Made by a program: the position numbers and the translations under genes. The notes below the pieces were generated by a model, which was given only the letters and a program-made list of their open reading frames with translations, searched no databases and had not been told where the DNA came from. A DNA stretch of 64,000 nucleotides from CANJBX01 sp035556735. GTDB lineage: Bacteria > Pseudomonadota > Alphaproteobacteria > Rhizobiales > Xanthobacteraceae. This document shows positions 57,832 to 64,000 of the stretch, in pieces. The number at the start of each line of letters is the position of its first letter. Within the stretch, counting starts at the first letter, position 1. The stretch is from NCBI GenBank assembly GCA_035556735.1, contig DATMFF010000012.1, positions 124,001-188,000 of the forward strand, in the 5' to 3' direction.

Positions 57832-59481
57832 ATGGATGGCGGCGGCAACGAGTTCGACTACCTGATCGTGGGCGCGGGCTCGGCGGGCTGCGTCCTCGCC
57901 AACCGCTTGAGCGCTGATCCCACCGTCACCGTCTGCCTGATCGAGGCCGGCCCGCCCGACCGCAGCCCATTCATCCATGTGCCGCTCGGCATGGTCCGGC
58001 TCGGCACCCATCCCACGTTGCGCTGGCACGACGTGACGGTCCCGCAGGAGCATGCCGGCGGCCGCGCCATCCTGATGCCGCACGGCCGCACGCTCGGCGG
58101 ATCGAGCGCCATCAACGGCATGGTCTACATGCGCGGCCACCCGCGCGACTACGACGAGTGGGCGGCGATGGGCAACGCCGGCTGGTCGTATGACGACGTG
58201 CTGCCGTACTTCCGCCGCTCGGAGCACAACGAGACGTTTCGTGATCCGAAATTCCATGGGCAGGGCGGCGAGCTCAACGTCACGATGCCGGCGCCGCTCA
58301 ACGGCATGGTCGAGGTGCTGCTGGCGGCGGCGCAACAGCTGCAGATCCCGCTGCGCGACGATTTCAACGGCGGCGAGCAGGACGGCTTCGGCCTGCGCCA
58401 GGTGACGCAGAAGAACGGCCGTCGCGTCACCGCCGCGACCGCGTTTCTCGATCCGGTGCGCGGCCGCAGGAACCTCAAGGTCGTCACCGGCGCGCAGGCC
58501 GAGCGCGTCATCGTGCGGGACGGACGCGCCATCGGCGTCATGCTCGTGCGCGACGATCACCGCGAGCTGCTGCGCGCGCGCCGCGAGGTCGTCCTGTGCG
58601 CGGGCGCGATCTCCTCGCCGCTGATCCTGATGCGCTCGGGCCTCGGTCCTGCCTCCGAGCTGCAACGCCACGGCGTCGAGGTGGTGCGCGATCTTCCGGG
58701 CGTCGGCGCCAACCTGCAGGACCACGTCGCCGCCGGCGTGAAGTGGTCGAGCCGCTCGGCCAGGCCCTACGGCATCTCGCTGCGCGCATTGCCCGCAATC
58801 GCCTGGGGCGCGCTCGAATACGCGCTGTTCCGGCGCGGCCTCTTCACCAGCAACATCATGCAGGCCGGCGGTTTCGTGCGCACCGATCCCGCGCTCGCGC
58901 GCCCCGACATCCAGTTTTCGTTCATGCCGGCGCTGCGCAACGCGCGCGGCGGGCCGACCCTCGGCCATGGTTATCTGCTCAACGCGTTCCTGTTGCGCCC
59001 CAAGAGCCGCGGCAGCGTGCGCCTCTCCGGGCCCTCCCTCGCGCACGCGCCTCTGATCGATCCGAAATTCCTGAGCGAGCCCGACGATGTCGCCGTGCTC
59101 CTGCGTGGCGTCAAGCTCGCGCGCCGCATCCTCGCCGCGCCCGCCTTCGCGCCCTACGGGAAGGCGGAGCTCAGCCCCGGTCCGCAGGTGAGCGACGACC
59201 GCGCGCTCGAGCAGGTGATCCGCGCCACCGCCGCCACCGCCTATCATCCGGCCGGCACCTGCCGCATGGGCGACGATCCGCAGGCCGTGGTCGACCCGCA
59301 ACTGCGCGTGCATGGCGTCGCCGGCCTGCGCGTCGCCGACGGCTCGGTCATGCCGACCATCGTCGGCGCCAACACCAATGCGCCGATCATCATGATCGGC
59401 GAGAAGGCCGCGGATCTGATCGCGCGGCAGGGAGATCATGCTCCAGCCAAAAGTCGGGATCGTGATGGCGATTCGATCTGA
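57832..59481 (+). CDS. GMC family oxidoreductase (choline dehydrogenase-like)
   Basis: This 549-residue flavoprotein has the FAD motif FDYLIVGAGSAGCVLANRLS, the GMC signature 1 PHGRTLGGSSAINGMVYMRG, signature 2 GAISSPLILMRSGLGP, and the active-site end YHPAGTCRMGDDPQAVVDPQ with NTNAPIIMIGEKAADLI. GMC enzymes oxidise alcohols such as choline, polyethylene glycol or sugar alcohols; the substrate is unknown. It is divergent from tcuA and followed 20 bp later by an amidohydrolase. Its last codons overlap a Rhizobiales-type repeat. Confidence 0.9.
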   Translation: MDGGGNEFDYLIVGAGSAGCVLANRLSADPTVTVCLIEAGPPDRSPFIHVPLGMVRLGTHPTLRWHDVTVPQEHAGGRAILMPHGRTLGGSSAINGMVYMRGHPRDYDEWAAMGNAGWSYDDVLPYFRRSEHNETFRDPKFHGQGGELNVTMPAPLNGMVEVLLAAAQQLQIPLRDDFNGGEQDGFGLRQVTQKNGRRVTAATAFLDPVRGRRNLKVVTGAQAERVIVRDGRAIGVMLVRDDHRELLRARREVVLCAGAISSPLILMRSGLGPASELQRHGVEVVRDLPGVGANLQDHVAAGVKWSSRSARPYGISLRALPAIAWGALEYALFRRGLFTSNIMQAGGFVRTDPALARPDIQFSFMPALRNARGGPTLGHGYLLNAFLLRPKSRGSVRLSGPSLAHAPLIDPKFLSEPDDVAVLLRGVKLARRILAAPAFAPYGKAELSPGPQVSDDRALEQVIRATAATAYHPAGTCRMGDDPQAVVDPQLRVHGVAGLRVADGSVMPTIVGANTNAPIIMIGEKAADLIARQGDHAPAKSRDRDGDSI

Positions 59482-59490
59482 TCCGGTCGT
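59434..59490. repeat. Rhizobiales-type repeat overlapping the end of the GMC gene
   Basis: GATCATGCTC followed by a spacer and TGATGGCGATTCGATC resembles intergenic repeat elements that are frequent in Rhizobiales genomes, recalled from general knowledge rather than tested. It supplies the last 15 or so codons of the GMC gene. Confidence 0.3.
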
Positions 59491-59501
59491 GGGCTAGTTC
59501 C

Positions 59502-60734
59502 ATGCAGCCCGGCATTGTCCTGCGCAACTGCCGCATCCTCGGCGAGGAGGACCGGCTCGTCGACATCGCGCTGGCCGATGGACGCATTGCCGAGATCTCG
59601 TCCACGATCGCGACCGATGGTCCGGTGGAGGACGTCGACGGCCGGTTGGTCTTTCCGGGCTTCGTCGAGACGCACATCCATCTCGACAAGTCCTGTATCC
59701 TCGACCGCTGCAAGGCCAACGCGAGCCTCGCCGAGGCGATCGCCGGCGTGAGCGCGCTCAAGCGGGACTTCACCGAAGCCGACGTTTATGCGCGGGCGCG
59801 GGGCACGCTGGAGAAATCCATCCTCAACGGCATCACGCGCATGCGCACCCACGTGGAGGTCGACCCGCGTATCGGGCTGCGTGGCTTTGCGGCGCTGGAG
59901 CAGCTCAAGCGCGACTACGCCTGGGCGCTCGATGTGGAGCTCTGCGTCTTCCCGCAGGACGGCCTGCTCAACGATCCCGGCACGGAGGAGCTGTTGATCG
60001 AGGCCTGCCGCCGCGGCGCCGACGTCATCGGCGGCTGCCCCTACACCGACAGCGATCCGCACGGCCAGATCGCGCGCATCTTCACGCTCGCGCACGAGTT
60101 CGACCTCGACATCGATTTCCATCTCGACTTCGATCTCGATCCGTCCTGGATGCATCTCGACGAGGTCTGCCGTCAGACCGACACGCACGGCTATGGCGGA
60201 CGCGTGACGATCGGGCATGTCACCAAGCTGTCGGCGGTTGGACGCGACGAGCTCGCGCCCATCGCGCGGCGTCTCGCCGATTGCGGCGTCGCCGTCACCG
60301 TGCTGCCCTCGACCGACCTGTTCCTGATGGGCGGGAACCACGATCACGATGTGCCGCGCGGCGTCGCGCCCGCCCACCGGCTGCTGGCGCATGGCATTAC
60401 GTGCTCGCTCGCCACCAACAACGTGCTCAACCCGTTCACGCCGTTCGGCGACTGCTCGCTGATCCGGATGGCGAACCTCTATGCCAACATCGCCCAGCTC
60501 GGAACGACGGCCGGTCTCGCCGCCTGCTTCGACATGATCACGACGCAGGCCGCCCGGCTGACGAATGCGCCCGGCTACGGTCTGCGCAAGGGCGGTCGGG
60601 CCGATCTCGTGGTGCTGGATGCGCGCGACAAGGCCGCCGCGGTGGCCGAGCTGCGGGCTCCCGTCACGGGTTTCAAGGCGGGGCGGCGCACGTTCACGCG
60701 TCCGCTGCCCGTCCTGCATCGTCCTGCGCCCTGA
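59502..60734 (+). CDS. Cytosine deaminase-like amidohydrolase
   Basis: This 410-residue metal-dependent hydrolase has the HxH metal site in VETHIHLDKSCILDRC, then MRTHVEVDPRIGLRG, IDFHLDFDLDPSWMHLD, VTIGHVTKLSAVG and VLPSTDLFLMGG with the late aspartate, the order of CodA-type deaminases. The usual FPQDG motif of this group is present (CVFPQDGLL). It may deaminate a pyrimidine, creatinine or an s-triazine-like ring. It lies directly after the GMC oxidoreductase gene on the same strand, suggesting a shared catabolic pathway. Confidence 0.88.
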   Translation: MQPGIVLRNCRILGEEDRLVDIALADGRIAEISSTIATDGPVEDVDGRLVFPGFVETHIHLDKSCILDRCKANASLAEAIAGVSALKRDFTEADVYARARGTLEKSILNGITRMRTHVEVDPRIGLRGFAALEQLKRDYAWALDVELCVFPQDGLLNDPGTEELLIEACRRGADVIGGCPYTDSDPHGQIARIFTLAHEFDLDIDFHLDFDLDPSWMHLDEVCRQTDTHGYGGRVTIGHVTKLSAVGRDELAPIARRLADCGVAVTVLPSTDLFLMGGNHDHDVPRGVAPAHRLLAHGITCSLATNNVLNPFTPFGDCSLIRMANLYANIAQLGTTAGLAACFDMITTQAARLTNAPGYGLRKGGRADLVVLDARDKAAAVAELRAPVTGFKAGRRTFTRPLPVLHRPAP

Positions 60735-60940
60735 GCGCCTCGCCGCGGCTGACAGTCGGGCGTTGAGGCAGATCAACCCGGCCATCCGCGTTCCGGGCGA
60801 AGAGAGTCCGCTCCGGAACGGGACGCCGTGATCATCACTTCGTGATGCGGGTCCGGGGAGCCGGCGCGCGGCGCTTGCGGTTGATCCGGCACGGGCGACG
60901 CGGCGTGCGATCGGACGGACCATCCAGGCGCGAGAACCAG

Positions 60941-63502
60941 ATGCCGCAGGCTTCCGACGATGCGTTCTGGTGTCTTGGCAATGACGCCCTGCTCGCGCGG
61001 GTGCATGGCCGGGATGCGGGCCTGACGCAAACGGACGCCGCGGCGCGCCTGGCCGAATTCGGCCGCAACGCCGTCGCCGAGCAGCGCCGCACCCGGCTGC
61101 TCACGCGGCTCGCCAAGCGCTTTGCCGAGCCGCTGGTGGCGATTCTGCTCATCGCCGCGGCGATCTCGGGCGTCACCGGCGATATCGCGAGCTTCCTCAT
61201 CATCGTCACCGTCGTCACGCTGTCGATCGTGCTCGATGTCGCGCAGGAGCACCGCGCCGCCGAAGCGGCGGAAGCGTTGCGGCGCTCGGTTGCCATCCGC
61301 GCCGACGTGCGCCGCGACGGAAAGGTCGTGTCGATCCCGGTCGATGACGTGGTGCCGGGCGATGTCGTCGAGCTGCGAGCCGGCGATCTCGTGCCGGCCG
61401 ACGGCGTCGTCCTGCACGGCCGCAACGCCCACGCCGACGAGGCGCTGATGACGGGAGAGCCGTTCCCGGTCGAGAAGCGGCCCGGCCCGTGCGAGGCGCA
61501 GGCTCCGGCGGATGCGTTCAATGCCCTGTTCGCGGGCACCTCCGTGGTGAGCGGCGAAGCAACCATGCTGGTCGTGCAGACGGGGTCGCGCACGCGCTTC
61601 GGCGGCGTCGCGGCCGCCCTCGGCGCCGCCGAGGTGCCGAGCGCGCTCGAGCGCGGCGTTCACCGGCTCGGACTTCTGATCCTGCGGCTGACCGCGTTCC
61701 TCGTGTTGTTCGTCCTGCTGGTCAATGTCGCCTTCGGCCGGTCCGCGCTGGACTCGTTCCTGTTCGCGGTGGCGCTCGCGGTCGGGCTCACCCCCGAGCT
61801 GCTGCCGATGATCATGACGGTGACGCTCTCGCGCGGCGCCGTCCGCATGACGGCCAAGCGCGTCATCGTGAAACGCCTCGCCGCGATTCACGATCTCGGC
61901 GCCATGGACGTCCTGTGCACCGACAAGACCGGCACGCTCACGGAAGCCCGCATCAGCCTCGTCGGCCATCCTGGACTCGATGGCAAGGACAGCGATCGGG
62001 TGCTCACGCTCGCCGGACTCAACAGCGAGTTCGAAAGCGGCGTCCGCAGCCCGCTCGATCAGGCGATCGTCGCGCACTGTCCGCGTGACCTCGTCGCCGG
62101 CTGGTCGAAGATCGACGAGGTCCCGTTCGATTTCGAGCGCCGCCGGATCTCGATCCTTGCCGCCAAGGGCGGCGAGCGGATCGTCGTGACCAAGGGAGCT
62201 CCGGAAACCGTCATGGCTCTGGCCACCAGGGTGGATGCCGGCGGCGGCAGGAGCGTCCCGCTCGATGACGCCGCGCGCGCCGCCCTGACCCGGCTGCATG
62301 ACGAGCGCGCCGCGCAGGGATTCCGGCTGCTTGCGGTCGCCTGGAAGGAGCTGCCGCCCGATCGCAGCGAGCTCAAGCCGGAGGACGAGTGTGATCTGAC
62401 CATGGCCGGGTTCTGCGTCTTCGTCGATCCGCCCAAGGCGGGCGCCCGGGAGGCGGTCGCCCGCCTGGCGCACGCCGGCGTGCGCGTGAAGGTGATCTCG
62501 GGCGACCACGACCTGGTCGTGCGCCACGTGGCGCAGGCGCTGGAGCTTCCCGCGCGCGGCCTGCTCACCGGCGCGCAGATCGGGGATATGACCGATGCCG
62601 TCTTGGCGGCGCGCGTGCAGAAGGTGGACCTCTTCGCGCGCGTGTCGCCGGATCAGAAGACGCGCATCATCCGCGCGCTGCAGCGGCGCGGCCACACGGT
62701 CGGCTTCCTCGGCGACGGCGTGAACGATGCGCCCGCGATCCATGCCGCGGAAGTCGGCCTCTCGGTCGAAGGCGCGACCGACGTCGCGCGCGCCTCCGCC
62801 GACATCATCATGCTCGACCGCGATCTCGGCGTGCTCGCCGACGGCGTCGAGGAGGGGCGGCGCACCTTTGCCAATATCCTCAAGTATGTGCGGATGGGGA
62901 CGAGCTCGAACTTCGGCAACATGCTCTCGATGGCGCTGGCCTCGCTGGTGCTGCCGTTCCTGCCGCTGCTGCCGGTGCAGATCCTGCTCAACAACCTGCT
63001 CTACGACCTCTCGGAGATCGGCATCCCCTTCGACAGCGTCGATCGCGCCGATCTGGCGCGGCCGCGCGCCTGGGACATGGCCGCGATCCTGCGCTTCACC
63101 GTGATCATGGGCGCGCTGTCCTCGCTGTTCGACATCGCCACCTTCGTCATCCTGCTGAAGCTCTTCCACGCCGGCCCCGAGCTGTTCCGCACCGCGTGGT
63201 TCGTCGAATCCATGGCCACCCAGATCCTGGTGATCTTCGTCATCCGCACGTGGCGGCGGGCCTGGCAAAGCCGGGCCAACATGGTGCTCGTGGCCAGTTC
63301 GCTCGGTGCGCTCGCCGTCGCCTGCCTCGTTCCGCTAAGTCCCGTTGGCCACGTGTTCGGCTTCGTCGCGGTGCCCTGGCATCTCCTGCTGGCGATCGCC
63401 GGCATCGTGGCCGTCTATCTCGCGGCGGCCGAGGCGATCAAGAATTTCGCCCGTCCGCGCAGCGGGCGTGCGCGCCGCTCGGATGCGCCCGTCCGCGTCT
63501 GA
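60941..63502 (+). CDS. mgtA: Magnesium-translocating P-type ATPase (MgtA/P3B family)
   Basis: This 853-residue P-type ATPase has the P3B markers: GLTPELLPMIMTVTLSRGAV in helix 4, VIVKRLAAIHDLGAMDVLC leading to the phosphorylation site TDKTGTLTEAR, FLGDGVNDAPAIHAAEVGLS, and LLYDLSEIGIPFDSVD near the end. Family members import Mg2+. The ATG at 60941 gives MPQASDDAFWCLG, a likely start, although its ribosome binding site is weak; the longer frame upstream is arginine-rich and unlike MgtA. No mgtC or Mg-sensing leader was recognised in the 206-bp gap before it. Confidence 0.92.
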   Translation: MPQASDDAFWCLGNDALLARVHGRDAGLTQTDAAARLAEFGRNAVAEQRRTRLLTRLAKRFAEPLVAILLIAAAISGVTGDIASFLIIVTVVTLSIVLDVAQEHRAAEAAEALRRSVAIRADVRRDGKVVSIPVDDVVPGDVVELRAGDLVPADGVVLHGRNAHADEALMTGEPFPVEKRPGPCEAQAPADAFNALFAGTSVVSGEATMLVVQTGSRTRFGGVAAALGAAEVPSALERGVHRLGLLILRLTAFLVLFVLLVNVAFGRSALDSFLFAVALAVGLTPELLPMIMTVTLSRGAVRMTAKRVIVKRLAAIHDLGAMDVLCTDKTGTLTEARISLVGHPGLDGKDSDRVLTLAGLNSEFESGVRSPLDQAIVAHCPRDLVAGWSKIDEVPFDFERRRISILAAKGGERIVVTKGAPETVMALATRVDAGGGRSVPLDDAARAALTRLHDERAAQGFRLLAVAWKELPPDRSELKPEDECDLTMAGFCVFVDPPKAGAREAVARLAHAGVRVKVISGDHDLVVRHVAQALELPARGLLTGAQIGDMTDAVLAARVQKVDLFARVSPDQKTRIIRALQRRGHTVGFLGDGVNDAPAIHAAEVGLSVEGATDVARASADIIMLDRDLGVLADGVEEGRRTFANILKYVRMGTSSNFGNMLSMALASLVLPFLPLLPVQILLNNLLYDLSEIGIPFDSVDRADLARPRAWDMAAILRFTVIMGALSSLFDIATFVILLKLFHAGPELFRTAWFVESMATQILVIFVIRTWRRAWQSRANMVLVASSLGALAVACLVPLSPVGHVFGFVAVPWHLLLAIAGIVAVYLAAAEAIKNFARPRSGRARRSDAPVRV

Positions 63503-63536
63503 CGGCTCGCCGCACGCGGACCGCGTTCAGTTCCAC

Positions 63537-64000
63537 TCACTCGCCGTGCTGCGCGAGCCAGGCTTTGGTCAGCGACACGTCGGATTGCGTGAGCCCATGT
63601 CCGGTCGGCAGCGTGCGATGCTGGACGCGCGCGCCTCGCTCCTCGAGCAGCGTTGCCAGCCGCGCGGCACTGGCGGCGGGCACCATCGGGTCCATGGCGC
63701 CCGAGAGCAGCAGCACCGGCCGGCCGGCGAGATCGGCCGCCGGCAGATCCTGCAGCGGCACCGTCGCGCGCAGCAGCGCGGCGCCGGCGAGCGCGTCCGG
63801 CCTGAGCGCGAGCACGGCGGCGGCGATGTTGGCACCGTTCGAAAAGCCGACCGCGACCGGGGCGGCGAGACCGTAGGCCGCGCGCGCCTCGTCGATGAAG
63901 CCGGCAAGCTCGTTGGCGCGGCGGCGCACGTCGTCCTCGTCGAACACGCCTTCGCGCAGCCGCCGAAAGAATCGCGGCATGCCGTTCTCGAGCACCTTAC
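63537..64000 (-). CDS. Alpha/beta hydrolase (phospholipase/carboxylesterase type), C-terminal part
   Basis: This is the C-terminal part, about 154 residues, of an esterase that begins beyond the window edge. The nucleophile elbow is VGFSNGANIAAA (Ser), the acid is in LLSGAMDPMVPAAS (Asp) and the catalytic His in LPTGHGLTQSD. ENGMPRFFRRLREGVFDEDD before the elbow is typical of the predicted carboxylesterase group in which this region follows an RxG-type N-terminus. It is convergent with mgtA. The substrate is unknown. Confidence 0.85.
   Translation of the reverse strand, partial: KVLENGMPRFFRRLREGVFDEDDVRRRANELAGFIDEARAAYGLAAPVAVGFSNGANIAAAVLALRPDALAGAALLRATVPLQDLPAADLAGRPVLLLSGAMDPMVPAASAARLATLLEERGARVQHRTLPTGHGLTQSDVSLTKAWLAQHGE

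Noticed and set aside
60773..63268. An 831-codon open frame on the minus strand
   Set aside because: Antisense to the MgtA-family ATPase gene; low-complexity Arg/Asp/Gly composition and no domain.

Overview
The window is high-GC DNA with strong C/G third-position bias, most likely from the chromosome of an alphaproteobacterium of the order Hyphomicrobiales (Rhizobiales), in the neighbourhood of Bradyrhizobium, Rhodopseudomonas or Xanthobacteraceae. The reasons are the fixLJ/fixK plus fixNOQP-fixGHIS arrangement, the FixJ- and FixK-type operators, the rhizobial style of the phn cluster, and short intergenic repeats of a kind common in this order. No rRNA, CRISPR array, integrase or transposase was seen.

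Region 1 (1-18 kb) is a microaerobic respiration and stress block. A Crp/FNR regulator without iron-sulfur cysteines (fixK type) is followed by a CBS-BON protein, a small secreted cytochrome c and the oxygen-sensing pair FixL (heme-PAS kinase) and FixJ. Next comes the complete eight-gene cbb3 oxidase operon ccoNOQP-ccoGHIS, including the 51-residue CcoQ and 53-residue CcoS. A second CBS-BON gene, a cyclic-nucleotide-gated K+ channel homologue, an AI-2E type permease and a small envelope-protein group (DUF883, holin-like, DUF3309) follow. Perfect TTG(A/C)-N6-TCAA FixK boxes sit before fixK, cytochrome c, ccoN and the second CBS-BON gene, and a tandem FixJ-like site lies between fixL and ccoN.

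Region 2 (18-27.6 kb) holds a low-affinity phosphate transporter with its PhoU-like partner, a pdxA homologue, then a molybdenum-cofactor block: tusA, a degenerate MoeA-like protein, a MoeA fused to a periplasmic-binding-protein-like domain, mobB, moeA, and mobA-fdhD on the other strand. The set is suited to maturing a formate dehydrogenase, which is not in the window.

Region 3 (27.66-50 kb) starts at a tRNA-Ser(GGA) gene and ends at a decayed copy of the 3' end of that tRNA. Its first part (28-35 kb) looks less GC-rich and accessory: a secreted metallo-beta-lactamase-fold protein, an orphan branched-chain amino-acid-type binding protein, a 2-hydroxyacid dehydrogenase, a CopB-type ATPase, SHOCT proteins and remnants, and a 74-bp repeat present twice. 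Its second part (36.9-49.9 kb) is a full C-P lyase locus: phnGHIJ-GNAT-phnKLMN on the minus strand, and phnF, a hexapeptide transferase, a second phnM, a 2H-phosphoesterase-like DUF1045 protein and phnCDE on the plus strand. A palindromic candidate operator lies between the two units.

Region 4 (50-64 kb) contains a CLC channel with CBS domains, a Bug-type binding protein with an FAD oxidoreductase, a NitT/TauT-type binding protein, a TcuA-like flavoprotein, a GMC oxidoreductase, a cytosine-deaminase-like amidohydrolase, a MgtA-family P-type ATPase and a cut-off esterase. This part looks catabolic, with several binding proteins whose permeases are not nearby.

All assignments come from reading the sequence. 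No database search or alignment program was run.
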